Positions 49,448-62,216 of a stretch of DNA of 64,000 nucleotides are shown in pieces; position 1 is the stretch's first letter; each line of letters opens with the position of its first letter. The notes under the pieces were generated by a model. It was given only the letters and a program-made list of their open reading frames with translations, had not been told where the DNA came from and did no database searches. The DNA lies in contig QANZ01021163.1 in assembly GCA_003254925.1 (NCBI GenBank), positions 32,937 to 96,936 on the forward strand, in the 5' to 3' direction. The stretch comes from Chamaecrista fasciculata. Lineage: Eukaryota; Streptophyta; Magnoliopsida; Fabales; Fabaceae. The position numbers and the translations under genes were made by a program.

Positions 49448-50724
49448 TTCAGCCTTTGAAGCCGTCTGAATTAAAATAATATATAAGCAATCTACCACGT
49501 ACCATGCACGCACTACTTAATTCAATTTTAACATTCTCTTAATTTATTTGTCCAGTATATATAGATAGATATATTATATTCTCTATCTATCCCTCCCACG
49601 CAATTCGTTGTGATTAAAGGTGGATCCTATCCTATCCAAATTTATGACCAAGTTCCCACATAATTAAATATGATATTTTAATAATATTGGACGGCTCTAT
49701 TATTAGAGACAAGGCAGGACATGTTAAATATGGTAGTGACATTCCATAATTGCTATTATTTTACTCTAAAAGTACAAACACAACCAAAGTGGGGAGCCAT
49801 TTATTCGTCGTTAGAATTCGAAAGTTGTTTGTAAATTGTAAGAGGTGGGACTCTCAGTATAGTTTTTGTTTTGTCTCATTAGTGACAAGCATGTGGTTGA
49901 AAAGACTTGCCTCCAAGGTCCTGAATCAATTATTACCCGTCTTTTTCTTTCTTTCTTTAGAGTCAAATACTGAATCATTATACCATGCTTCACTCTTTAC
50001 CATAAAGAAAACACACACACAAAAACACATATATATACTATATAGACATACTTTGCTATATCCCCTGTTTTCCTTGTCGCCGGATAAAAGCCTTTGACGG
50101 TGGAAAATACATCACGCATGGGTTTGCACCTTAGGATTACCTAAAAGCTGCAAAAGGAAGTCCAATGATTACTCCCTTTTGACTGCTGGAAATATACCAA
50201 AAGGAACTCCCATGCACATGACAAAATAGTACATCATCAGTTTGAACCAAAGCTCCACAGAAAGAAAAACAACTGCTATAAGCAATCATAACTGACGTGC
50301 AAATCCATTCATTTGGCAGTATAAATCATTCTGGGGAAGACAAGAGCATACTAGAATTTGGCTTTCGTTTTGGATTTTGATCGAGTCAGACCTTAATTTT
50401 GAGGTACATAATCACCGCCAATCTTATCTTAATTTAGAGTAAAACTGAGAGCTTCTGGCAATGAAAATCCCAGTTCCCAATGCAAATATGACTTATTCAA
50501 TCATCACGCCAAATAACACTTCCAATCGGTGCACCAAATGGCGTTTCCTGTATCCCAAAGGAAAAAAAATGAAACAAAACAAGCTTGTAGTCCTATGAGA
50601 AGATTTATAACTGCCGTAAATGATACTTGCTAAAATGAGAGTTTCTTCCAGAGATTCTCATAACATATACTAGCTAGTAGCTACATATTTGCTAACAACT
50701 GTATTAATGGATAGAAGCAACGTG
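49448..50724. other. AT-rich spacer downstream of the Yippee-like gene
   Basis: No supported gene. It includes the 3' flank of the Yippee-like gene. Confidence 0.5.
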
Positions 50725-53700
50725 CTATGGGATTTCTGCATCACTCGAACCAGGACGAGCATCCAAATTGAACTCCTCTGCAACATCATCAGCTATTCTC
50801 CATCTGATGGATGCATGAACAGATAATAATTTATTTCCTGTTAGGCTATGCGTTGAAATTGTTAATGCAATAACTAGAAGAGTTTCAAACTAATACCTCT
50901 CGAGCACAAACTTCCCTTCCTTGTATCTTTGATCTTTGTCATGTGCCACAACCTGAAGAAATCCAAAGTGTGTTAATTTTTTTTTCCTTTTTTGGCCATT
51001 CTAAGTAATAGTTATTTAAAACAGTTGTATCATCAAAAGGTAATATAAATCAAAGCTAAACTTATTTAAGGTTTTTTATATCTTTACTACAAGATTCTTT
51101 GAAAATGTTTTACGCATAATCAATCATGGTAGAGAGAGAGAGTATTAAAAACACTTTTCAACACAACCAATCATGGCGGGAAGAGAGTATAACAAAACCT
51201 TATGATTCAAAGAAACTAATAACAAAGATATAAGAAACCTTACCTAAGTTTTTTTTTTCCTGTAGATTAATGATATAAACAATAAAATGAAGGCATGAAC
51301 ACTGGACACCAAATGGCTGGACGTCAATACTGTTACTTATGGGGTATGCTTTGATACAAAAAGCTTTTGAATAAATCTATAAGCTATCATTCACCTAACT
51401 CGTGATATTCTGAAAAGTTTTGGGTGATGTTTATAGAGCAGGGGACAGATGCAGAGTTTTAAGGAAAATGCATATCCTTCAATCACCTTCTCGTGTGGGA
51501 CAGAAAATCTCTTCACATGAGATGCAAGATAAAAAAGACTAGCGGAGATACTGTCAATGCTGCTCAAAGCTTTTTTCATGCTTGATCAGAATCAGAAGTA
51601 GAAGAGCACATATAGCTATGCAACAGTAGATTCACATACTTCCAAAATCAACATAAACATATTAACATACAGAGACAAAGGAGAGAGACTATTAGTCTCC
51701 ATTTAAGTTCAGTCAGTTCTTTTCCAGGTACTCAAGACTGTTAAAACTTGTATTCGGTCTATATTTTAAATAAACTAATTTGAAAAATTAAGTTGTGTGC
51801 ATACTTTGAGCAAAATCACTACTGAAATTTCGATTATAAGAAATAATGTAAAATAAATAAATCTATAAAAACAAACATCAGTGAAACTCTACTGCATAGC
51901 CAAGCGTGAGTACTGATTATCTGAGCTAGAAGAAACAATATTCCACATTTCCTTCACATTTGAAGATGAGAGAAATAATCATGGCCAATTTTCAGCCTAA
52001 CAATCAATAAAAAATTGCAAAGGGAATCATGGGAAATGAATTGTATATTTTGCAACTTAATTAAGGCTTATCTGCATAGATTATTCAGGAAAAAAAAATG
52101 TACCATTATATCATATTTATCAAACTCATTTGAATTGTCTCTAAACACCCAAAAGAAAAACTACCAAAGATATGTCAGATTGACCAAATCTTAGCAAAAA
52201 TCCACTGACAGACATGCTTGCACAATGGTTATCCTGTAACATAACCAAAGCATGACAACAAAGGAAACTTGAAGCGTGTAGTCAAGCTTACATATTTCCA
52301 ACCAAGAATTTGTCCGCAGCAGCAACAAAATATGTCTTCAACAGTATGTAAGCCAGACATCATCATTCTCTCTTCCTGAGGCCCAAGTGATATATTCACC
52401 CTATCAGAGAGCAGAAATTAACAAAAGAAAAACATTAAAAACATTTATCCAGGAAGATGCTGATGAAGCAATTAATTGGTTAAAGAGAGAAAGTGGTTGA
52501 AAAACTATAGAGGTTGGAATCACTTTCTAGGATGGAAACAACCTTTACCTAGGATTGAGAACATGCATAGGAGAAGAGAGAGCTGCTTCACATCGCACAG
52601 CTTACAGGCAAATTGAACAATTAGAAAATCATTCACATCTTTTAAAAGTATATTATTTCTACATTGCAGGGCCAGTTGTGGTTGTAAGTTTACACAAAAG
52701 CTCCTGTAGTTGTTTGCCTTTTAAGTATTTAGTTTTAAAATTTTAACACAAGCAATGTCAAATAAATCAAGCATTATGCACAAAAAAAAATTGAAAAAAC
52801 TCTTTTCATAAAATATGAATATGTAGTAGTAATAGTACCAAAAGTCCAAAACTAATTGACATATTTTTTTTCTAGCCCAACAACAGGAAAAAATTTAATT
52901 CCTTCCTATCTTCTCTTCCCTCTTCACCTCTCATTTTTGCTCACTCTCAGATAGTATTTGGCTTAGATTCCTTTTAACTTCTAAAAATGCATACTTCCGG
53001 GACACTACAAGGTTTTGCTATCATTGTTTGAGATCAGCACTACAAGTAACTTTGATATTCAGAAATGCAGTTAGCTTCTCTCTGAAAAAGCTCACTCTGA
53101 AAACAAAAGATTGACTTAATCATACTTTTAAAATATATACCAACGGCCTAAAGGACCTTTGGCTATTTGGTTGGAGTTATATTCTCTAGACAACAAGTCA
53201 TGGGTTCAAATTGGCAAGAAGAAAAAAAAAATATATATATATACCAACAGAGGAACCTATGCTTTCAGAAAGGGGCGGTAATCAAGCAAAAGTTGCAAAT
53301 AACTTACACATTGCTGAACAGGTAAGCCCTCCCTTGACGGCAGTTGAAGGACTGATTGTAACACAGCAGAACAAAATGAAGTTAAATCGCTGAGGAATAT
53401 GAAAGACTTAAACACCTCACACAATGAACTAGAAAAATTTTCAACACATGAACAAATAACATCAATTATTCACTAAAATTCTAAGGAACCAATTAGAGAA
53501 AGCTCAATGAGTTATTACTGCATGTTTAAGTAAACAGTAGTCAGAAACTGATATAGATAGTACAGTATCAAGATATCAACCAATTCAATTTTGCTTTGAA
53601 CGAAGCAACAGCAATCTCATATATGGAGCTAATAACACTGTCAAGTTGCCAACCCTTCTGCTATCCAAAAACAAATACAGTCTACTAGTTATCAGCTCAA

Positions 53701-56086
53701 GGGCTCAAACACAATATATGTTTAGAATGTTAACTAATACCGCAAGATAATTCAAATCACCCAAAATGTTAATAAGATATAAATTTGTAATCTGGGAATT
53801 GTGATTCGCAAGTTAGCAAAAAAAAAAAAAATTAGCGCAGCACAGAAACCCACAGAAGCTGGACATGGATACGAAGGGAGATTTGGACTTGGAACTTCTA
53901 TACAGCCTTAAAAATTGGCTAGATCAAGGCATATAAACCCAAATCCAGGACCAGATAGTATTCAAACTTAAATAACCCAGCCAACTCCCAAAATGCCAGG
54001 GACATTAGGTGCATTGATTTTAAATTTAATATCATAAACTGGAGCTTTTAGATGTATAATCACGACCTTATATAAGAATGCATGAAAATTTTAGATGCAA
54101 CAGGATAAATGTGTTTTATTTATTTATCTTTACGCCAAATGCCTGATTTTAAATATTGTAGTAAAATGTATCGAGAGCATGAACAGGAGCAAGAAGTTCA
54201 GCGTTGCAAGTGTTGTACAAACAATACCTTCTAATTTTCTAATTAACAAGTAATCTGTTCTATCGACATGTCCATGACAAATTATCTTCCACAGACTCAT
54301 GCCCATGACTAGAAAATACCAAAAAGTATTTTCCCATGACAAACTAATCTGTTCCATCGACATGCCCATAACTAGAAAATACCAAAAGGTTACGGAAGCT
54401 GTATGCTTCTGCAAAGACTCTTTCAACTTAAAAAACTAAAAGTTTCACAAGACAGGGTGAGGAGGGGCCCAAGTAAAGTAGATCATTACAAGACATTTAG
54501 AGAAAAATCCTTGTCATGAGAGTGAATGAGGATGTTTAAGGAACTCAGATCAAGTAACTTAAAAGTAGTCCTCTGTTTTACACAATCAATTTTGTCATCA
54601 GTTTGAGTTTGAACATGAATATAATAAGACATCCACTTGCCTAAAGTCATCATATTGATCATTTGCCCGGGAGGAACTGGAAAATCTTCCAACCACCATG
54701 GGCTCCAAAAATCTGGAGGTATGCCTTTGGAAAGAGGTATACTAGTTTACTGTGTCAACACTTCTTTCATTTTCCCTTTTGGTCTGGTGGTTAGCAGTTC
54801 AGCTAATAAACAGAAAAGGCGGGATTCAGATCTTGCAAACAAAGCACTCCCTTTGTTCTGTTTATCTTGTTGGAACTTTCTGTGCAGCCAAATGTAAAGA
54901 ACAATAATGAAGTATGTCAATAATTGGTTTTTCAAATCCATGAATTCCCTCTTATCAGCTAAATTTACGGACTGAACCAATGTCTACCCTACTATTAAAA
55001 GCATTTTCTCATGTCTCATCCAAAAGCCAACTTCTGCTGTTCTCTCATCGTAAGACTTTCATTTTGAAGAAATTCAGAGACATGGTGGCAAGAGCTGAAC
55101 CTTCATTCCCCCTAGATTCTACATAAAATGGGACTGATGAACTTATCGGTGAGAAAAGTCAGCCGTTCCATGGTTTTTTACATTTTAATTAGCTCTGCTT
55201 ATTCTCCCCTAGTAATTAAAATTTAAACAAGACTTATAACAGTTACTTGTATCTTTGCAATCAGGTTTCCCTCTCAAACTGAATTCTTTCTTTCCCACTC
55301 AGAAGTCAGAACTAATGTGGCTTGATGAGGTGGGGGGAAAAAAAAGACATGCCAACTTTTAAATGGTGAACTTGATGGCAAATATGAAACTAACAGTAAG
55401 TAAGCTTTCTACTTTAAGTTAACTCCACAGTCCACTTGCTCCTTTCACCAATTTTTTATTGAACAATTTCTTGTTACTCCATTTCCAGAAAAATCCATTC
55501 ATATAGGCTCACGAGCTAAACATTTACCTACATTTTCATTTAGCCATTGTCAAGATGCATACACCCTCAACGTGTAACGCATGCTGGGCAGGCCTTACTT
55601 ACAAGCTCAAATCTGTCAAATTTGAGCCACCACCGTCTTCAGGAAAGTAATGAAAAATAAGCTAATTTATAGATGCCCTAATATGCAAGAAAGTGCCAAA
55701 ACAAAAAACAAATACTGCAGAATCAAATTGTAAGTCTTCAGATTCTAAACTACAAGAAAAACCAAATTCTACGGCTACCCAGATGCGTCAATCAAATACA
55801 AACATAACAATACAATTGACGCAATCAATCCCATTAAATTTGACTTGTCGGGCATTAACTGACAATCGATAGAAGGAACAAAAAACCAGTCCATCCGAAA
55901 ATAAATTACAAATATCTGCCAGCAAATATTTTGAATCAAAAACAAGAAAGAAAAAGGCGGGTTTGAACGGCGAAAGGCGAAAGAAAGTACCCGAGAGAGA
56001 ACATCATCGGCGAGAGCAAGAGGACTATCGCAGAACCTGCATCTGTAAGCCCTGCCTTCCAAGTCAATTAGAAAAACCCTCCCCAT
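50725..56086 (-). CDS. Yippee-like zinc-binding protein
   Basis: Five coding exons on the minus strand: 56086-55991, 53351-53308, 52400-52292, 50952-50897 and 50803-50725. All have GT-AG borders and matching phase, for 127 residues, the normal size for the family. It begins MGRVFLIDLEGRAYRCRFC and keeps the two zinc pairs, C16-X2-C19 and C72-X2-C75 (DIFCCCCG). It also has the conserved EERMMMSGLHTVEDIFC block and KYKEGKF-like RYKEGKFVLER. Plant Yippee proteins are small, highly conserved and poorly characterised; the fold resembles the cereblon (CULT) and Mis18 zinc domains. Introns are large (the first is 2.6 kb) and contain the many short ORFs seen between 51 and 55 kb, which are not genes. 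Confidence 0.92.
54251..54390. repeat. Short tandem duplication inside Yippee-like intron 1
   Basis: TAATCTGTTCTATCGACATG at 54251 recurs near 54345 with one change, and CATGCCCATGACTAGAAAA near 54299 recurs near 54361. This marks local duplication of intronic sequence. Confidence 0.6.
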
Positions 56087-56986
56087 GAACCCTCAACCTT
56101 GCTCTCTCATACCAAATTTCGTTTCCCCCAACTGTAACCTTAACCTACGCACGCAGGACAAAGTCCAAATTCCACTGTATCCTATTCGTATCACTCATTG
56201 CTCTCTGGTCCAAGCTGACGTTACGTTACGAGGACTACCGGATACAGGGAAATTAAATTGATAAAAATATATAAATATTTATTTTACATAAATTGTATTG
56301 TTTTTACTCAATTATTGTATAACTCATCATAATATCATATATTAACTTTTTTTAATTCATTTTTACTAAATATATTATTATATAAATAATTTTTACACTA
56401 AAAGTTTGATATTATTTGTAATTAAATTAAATATTATTTTGATGTCTGTTTATATTTAAATTCAATAATAAAAACTATAAAAATTACCCATAATTTCTCA
56501 TGATCCTCCCTAGAGCTTTTTTTTTTTATGAACTCCCTAGGCATTCAGCAAAATATATAGGAAGAAATTGCTTATATTAAAAACATTATAGTAAATTCCA
56601 GGTGGATCATTCCCTAATGGGCTGTTAGACTGGGCCAGCACACTTTGTCCATTGACACACTGAGCCCAAAGGCCCAAAAAGCACAGCGACACCGGCTAGA
56701 GTCATCGCAGGCTACACAAGCCCCTATGAACATCAGAGATCTAGTCAATATAATTATTAATTACTATTTCGTGTAGAAATTCTTTTGAATTAAGGGGAAA
56801 AAATATTTTGCAAGAAATCATAAAAACTTCATAGTTTAAATATATTTTTTTACAATTAACATAATTTAAGTTTTTTTTCTACATTTTAAATAATCGGTAC
56901 TTAACAAAGAGAGACTTTGACCCCCCGAAAAAAATAAATAAATAAAGAGACACTTTGCTGGATATCCTAACCATGACTCGGTGCTA
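56087..56986. other. Yippee-like promoter and AT-rich spacer
   Basis: No further gene. The first 150 bases probably include the 5' UTR. Confidence 0.5.
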
Positions 56987-57347
56987 GGGGTGTTCAAACT
57001 TCGGTTTGGATCGGTTTTGACATTTTTTTCAACCGAACCGAACAAATTGGATGACAACTAAAGCCATCCAATCAATCCAGTCATTTTAGGTCAACCGAAC
57101 CAATCCAAACCGACTTTAATCGGTTTGGATTGGATCGGTTAATCGGTTTTCTATATATTCATTAAGTTAAAAATCTAAAAAATACAAAATATATAAAAAT
57201 CTAGAAAATATAAGAAAAGATTAGAAACTGTAAATTGTGATGAAGGATAAAGATTGAAGATGAAGTGATGAAGGAAGGATGAAGTGTAAAATTATGAATT
57301 GTGAAATAAAAAGTGACTAAATTTGAGTGTGAGGGACGACTAAATAN
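56987..57347. mobile_element. Truncated hAT MITE of the same family as the one at 7405
   Basis: It begins TAGGGGTGTTCAAA, sharing the TAGGGGTGTTC end of the intact MITE at 7405-8102, and has the same GGTTTGGATCGGTT-type subterminal repeats. No right end (GAACACCCCTA) is found before or shortly after the N at 57347. Confidence 0.6.
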
Positions 57348-60300
57348 TAAGCGCAAATTTATGATTCTATGTTATATACTTATATCTAAAGTATAAAAGG
57401 AACTAGAACTCGATATATATATATATACATATATATCAATGGAATTACGGCATAAGCTGTTTTAGAAAAATAAAATATGATTTATTACTTAATTGTTTAT
57501 GGCCTATCTCTGTGCTTTGTCCTCCATCTACCTTATTGCTTTCTGCTACCGTCAGTTGGATAATGAAGCACGCACGCTGAAGCCGCCATTTTTAAGAAAC
57601 TTGAAATAAATATAATAGTTAAAGTAACCAGAGGAGGCAGTTGATGCAGACAACATTATTCCAAGGGATTTATTATCATTGTTTAATCATATTAAAATTT
57701 AACTTTGTTATAGATGTATTTTTAATAAAAAAAAAGTTAAAATATTTAATACTATAGTAGTATACAAGCAATACTTAAAGGGCAATGCTGCTAAGCTAAT
57801 GATTGTTTTAACAATCCAATTTTTCTCTCTTTCTCTCTCTTTATCTCATTTCTTTTTAAAAAAATAAAAGCAAAAAAAGTACAATCTAACTCCATACAGG
57901 ACCCATCGGACGGTGGCAAAGAGGGAATGTTAAAACAGCCGAACTTTTTATATCAAATTCCATACTTAAAATTAAAAACACGGCGCGCTGCCGCCCACAC
58001 TAACTAAAACAATGGCTTCAAACACCACCAATATTTTTTTCCCCCCTTTTGTCGTTATGGCGCCAAAACGTGGTGAATCACGAGGCATTCATTTCTCATT
58101 CATGGCTTGAAGTCTTCAATAATTTTAATCAACTTTGTAGAAGATTATTTTTTTTTCTTTCCGCGTCCAAATCCAATATCAACAGATTTCGCACTCATTA
58201 TTTTTTTCATACACTGAACTAGTGGATCCCACAAACCAACCAATGCTAAACAATATTCCATTCAAAATATTAATCTTTTACCGGACAGTATTAGTTTTTT
58301 TGACGTAAACATAAGAAATACACTCCTTAAAATCCAGTAATCCACCACCATGGCACTATTTATAACACCAGTGGTATCTTTGGATTAACCGCACCGTAAC
58401 AATCACCCCACGTACGGGTGTTATATTAACTTGGATTTAACTTGCTCATCCCGTGAGATTCACCAACGGTCACCTCACCGCCCTAACAAATTAAATGACC
58501 ACCGAATATTGGACAATTCCAGCATATTTCAAAGCCTAGATCGTTTATTTTTTTAATTGAGCCCCTGTATATAAAATACTTAGTATAATGATATTTATGA
58601 AAAGCTATTTTGTCCAATTATTCTCTAGTTATTTTTGTAATCAAAAAATAATTTATGAATTAATATGGTGAGAAAATATTTGACAAAAAAAAGTGATCTG
58701 TGTTTGTGAGTAATCGATGAGGCCTGTGCAGCGGAATAGGTGGTGAATTGAAGTGAAGAGCAGCAGAGGCATGGGTGGGACCCAGTCGCAAAATCGCCGA
58801 CTATTTGTCTGTACGTCTCTTTGAGACACCTCACCTTGTCTCGCGCCGCTTATCTATCCTTCTCTCTCTCTCTTTCTCTCTCCTCCATCATCATCATTCC
58901 TTCCTTCTATTCTCCACCTCACCCCCTCAATCATTTCTTCCTCCTTACACCACACCACCAACATCCATTTTTTATTAATTATTCCCATTTCTTCTCAATT
59001 AATTAATCAATTTCTGAAACACAATCCCAACTGCCCAATTATTCACACCCACTTGTTCTTTTTTATTTTGCCATTCAACAATACGCAGGCGTTTCATGCA
59101 ACCTCAATTGTTGGGTTTTTACACTTTACCACCAACTAGTTATTAACAAAATCTTTCACAATCCGATGCGGTGCGGTGCAGAGTGCAGTCTGTGCAGTCC
59201 TACCACTAGAAGCGGCAGCCGCTCTATCCGCTCAGCGAATCATTTCCCCATTCGGCCCCTTCTTTTGGGCCCCACTCTCCCTACCCTTTTCCAATGCTTC
59301 TTTGCTTCATTCATTTTCTATTTTTATAGTCAGTCAATGCATTCATCCGCGTTAGACGATATTGTTACCTGGACCCCTCCCCCTAAATAAATAAAAAAGT
59401 CTGTGTACGTGTCACTGGAGGCAGGCATACAGCGCAGGTTATGGAGAACTCGTATCGTATCTTTCAAAATAAAATTAGTTTATGTTTATTTTATTTTTCT
59501 TAAAGTTCATGCATTCAGGAATGCTTAAATGACACTTATTGCATTTTGTCCTTGTTATGATTTTCAGAGAACTGCCGGAGATTCACATGATATATGAATT
59601 GAACCCTTCAACTAACCAATTATGTATCCTAACCACGAATGTCCATACCAAACCAATTAAAGCTCCCACCACTCCAACCCTACCATTTATATCCATCTCT
59701 CCCACTCCCACCACTCACCTCTATCTATCTATCCTTCCTTCCTCAATCAATATCAATATATATGTACACATTACACACGTACCATGACCATCATTAAGTG
59801 CTCATCACGTCAATTTTCTAAACACCATCCTGCTTTTCAGATTGAGTGAATCGCACATTTTATCTCTCAACCGTTCCAAAATCTTCAATCTTTCAACTTC
59901 CAGATTTCACTACCATGAATTTAATGGCACTATAATTATATAAATACTCTCTCTCTTTTTTTTCGCTTTTAATGGTTTGGTTTGAACATGAAGCAAGCAT
60001 GTTTTTTCTTTTTTTTACAGAAACAAGCATGTACAATTCATTAGTCCAACAACTATATAAAGACTTGGTTAATGTAAACAAGTTAGATTCATGTTAATTG
60101 AAATAGATGGACAAACCAAAACTCAAGAAATCACGTACAAAATTAATGTGTAATAGTTTAAGGAAAAGTGTGATTTTTAGATAAAGCTAAATCATCTGAC
60201 AAATTAGGAATAAAAAAACTAATTAACTATAATTGTAAATAAATCCTTTAAGTTACAATTTACTTAATCAATTTTTTGTTGTATACATGACCATTTTTCT

Positions 60301-61482
60301 TTTTTTGTTGTTTATATAATAAATATCCCTTCAACCGTTAATGTATACATATTAAAAGAAAAAGACAGTTCTACCTAAATAGAGAGCGGCCAGGTAGCCA
60401 AGATGTATATATATTATCAGGAAGACACTTTAGAAATCAAAGATTTGGTTAGCAGCCAACTTAATTTAATCCCAAAGTACGCAGAATATATATCTATCAC
60501 AATGGTGGGTCAATAGAGGACACACACATACTAATATATATATATATATATATATATAACATACTTGCTTAGTCGCTTTACGGTGAGGTATATTTTTAAG
60601 TATTTCTTAAAATTTAGAAAACTTAATCTTATACCTAACGCTTTCTATGATATTAACCCCATATTTGATGTTCATAAAAACATTAATATTAGTTAATTGA
60701 AAATTAAAAACTCAAATACTAACGAATTATATAACTAAAATATTAAAAGAGTTTATCCAATTTTATAGTGGTATAATGTATAAAATTTCACATACCTCCC
60801 CTGCACGTTATCTTCTTAATACTCTAGCTAATCCATCCGCTGTCCCATTACAAATTTAATTAATTGGAAATCATTCGGCAAAATAGGAATTGTACAGTGC
60901 AAGTCCCTGAATGACGCAAGCGGTGATGAGGGCCACGAGGGCCAATGGGAAAACAAGAAGCTCAGGAAAGCCACGTGGCATGTGGCGGCGCGTAAGTTTT
61001 CCGCCTTACCAACGTCCACTATCAAGTATTACGCTCCCATCCACATATTCTATAATCCATACGAACTCGTCACTCGTGCAACGTCCCGATCGAAAAAAAA
61101 TAAAAATAAAAATAAATCTTCGCCTTTTTAATTGTTAACGTCGGCCACTTTCCGGCCATTATTCCACCCCATAACAACGTCAGAAACCAATGGAAAAATC
61201 TGCTGCAATATAATTTTTACTACAAAATGAGCTCAATATTGAACTACAATTTAGAACAACAGATCGAAACTCGTCGTTTCTGATCCGTCGCAAAAAAATT
61301 GGAGAGATAAGCTTGTACGTATTCACATAGTGCTTCTCGATCTGTTCTACTTTTCTTCTTCCATTCGGATACTACTGTTTTTCTCTTATTATAAACTAAA
61401 GAGAATTTCATAATCCGGAAAAAAATAAAATAAAAGGCTTAAGGTTAAATCCGGGTATATATAAAACTTTGACGCCGTTGAT
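57348..61482. other. Spacer of about 4.1 kb, no gene seen
   Basis: AT-rich with CT-rich patches (58860-58890) and an (AT)n run at about 60535-60558. A small GC-richer block near 60910-61000 includes CCACGTGGCATGTGG (G-box core). Its distal part is the 3' flank of the ERF11-like gene. Confidence 0.5.
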
Positions 61483-62127
61483 TTAATCTTGCGGTGGAGG
61501 TTGGTTGAGATCGAGATCCAACAACTCCTTCCGGAAAGGCTTGTCGTGGTGCGGGCTCAGATCGATGACCGTGGACGAATCGGAGTCGCTCTGGACTCTG
61601 CCGGCGGGAGCATCACTCGGCGGCGAACGACGCTGGTCGAAGAAGATTCCCTGGAAAGGATGGCCGGCGGCGATGGTGGCACGGAAGACGGCGTCGAAGT
61701 AGAAGGCCTGGTTAACCGGCGGCATGGCGGCGGGATGAGGGAAGTGTTGCTGGAAAGGGAATCGGACGGAGCTGGTGACGGATCCTCCGGCGGCGTTGGG
61801 GGAGGAGTTGAGATCCATGAGAGACGGTGGTTGGAGGTCGCGGCTGGAGGATTCGACGGTGCTGCTCTGAGCGGGGCTGGTGTGGTGGCTGAGGCTGACA
61901 TTCTCGGAAGGGAGAGGGAAATTGGTCTTAGCCTTGGCTCCGCGGAACTCCCTAGCGGCGGCGTCGTAGGCTCGTGCGGCGTCTTCGGCGGTGTCGAAGG
62001 TGCCGAGCCAAACGCGGCTTTTCTTGCCTGGATCTCTAATCTCCGCCGCGTATCTCCCCCACGGCCTCTTTCTGACACCCCGGAAATGCAGCTCCTTCAC
62101 GCCGGTGACTTTCTCTCTGGGAGCCAT
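61483..62127 (-). CDS. ERF11: ERF11-like AP2/ERF transcriptional repressor with EAR motif
   Basis: Intronless 214-residue ORF starting [18 protein letters not shown]. Residues 14-71 form the AP2/ERF domain ([41 protein letters not shown]). Downstream blocks [12 protein letters not shown] and [11 protein letters not shown], and the C-terminal EAR motif LDLDL (203-207, followed by NQPPP), match the ERF11/ERF4/ERF8 repressor group. ERF11 is favoured because of these blocks and the nearby ERF12-like gene. It should bind GCC-box promoters in the nucleus and recruit co-repressors. A TATA box lies 84 bases upstream. A 215-codon ORF on the opposite strand is a GC-content shadow. Confidence 0.93.
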   Translation of the reverse strand: MAPREKVTGVKELHFRGVRKRPWGRYAAEIRDPGKKSRVWLGTFDTAEDAARAYDAAAREFRGAKAKTNFPLPSENVSLSHHTSPAQSSTVESSSRDLQPPSLMDLNSSPNAAGGSVTSSVRFPFQQHFPHPAAMPPVNQAFYFDAVFRATIAAGHPFQGIFFDQRRSPPSDAPAGRVQSDSDSSTVIDLSPHHDKPFRKELLDLDLNQPPPQD

Positions 62128-62210
62128 AATAAGTAAAGAGTGATTCGGCTTGAGTTTGTTAGAATGGGAATTATGAAGGGTGAGAATGAATGAGTACCAC
62201 AGGTGGATGT

Positions 62211-62216
62211 TTTATA
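62211..62216 (-). promoter_or_regulatory. TATA box of the ERF11-like gene
   Basis: On the minus strand CTCTATAAAACATCC lies 84-89 bases before the start codon at 62127, a standard core-promoter distance for an intronless ERF gene. Confidence 0.65.

Noticed and set aside
48892-49513. Three long overlapping minus-strand ORFs (140-179 codons)
   Set aside because: They are produced by the 14-bp tandem repeat, which has no stop in any minus-strand frame. No start context, domain or splice structure supports them.
54747-54850. Possible SINE or tRNA-like sequence (GGTGGTTAGCAGTTCAGC, then GGATTCAGATC)
   Set aside because: Boxes resembling Pol III A and B boxes are loose, and I could not find a tail or target duplication.
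61489-62136. 215-codon ORF opposite the ERF11-like gene
   Set aside because: GC-rich shadow of a well-supported AP2/ERF gene; no family resemblance.
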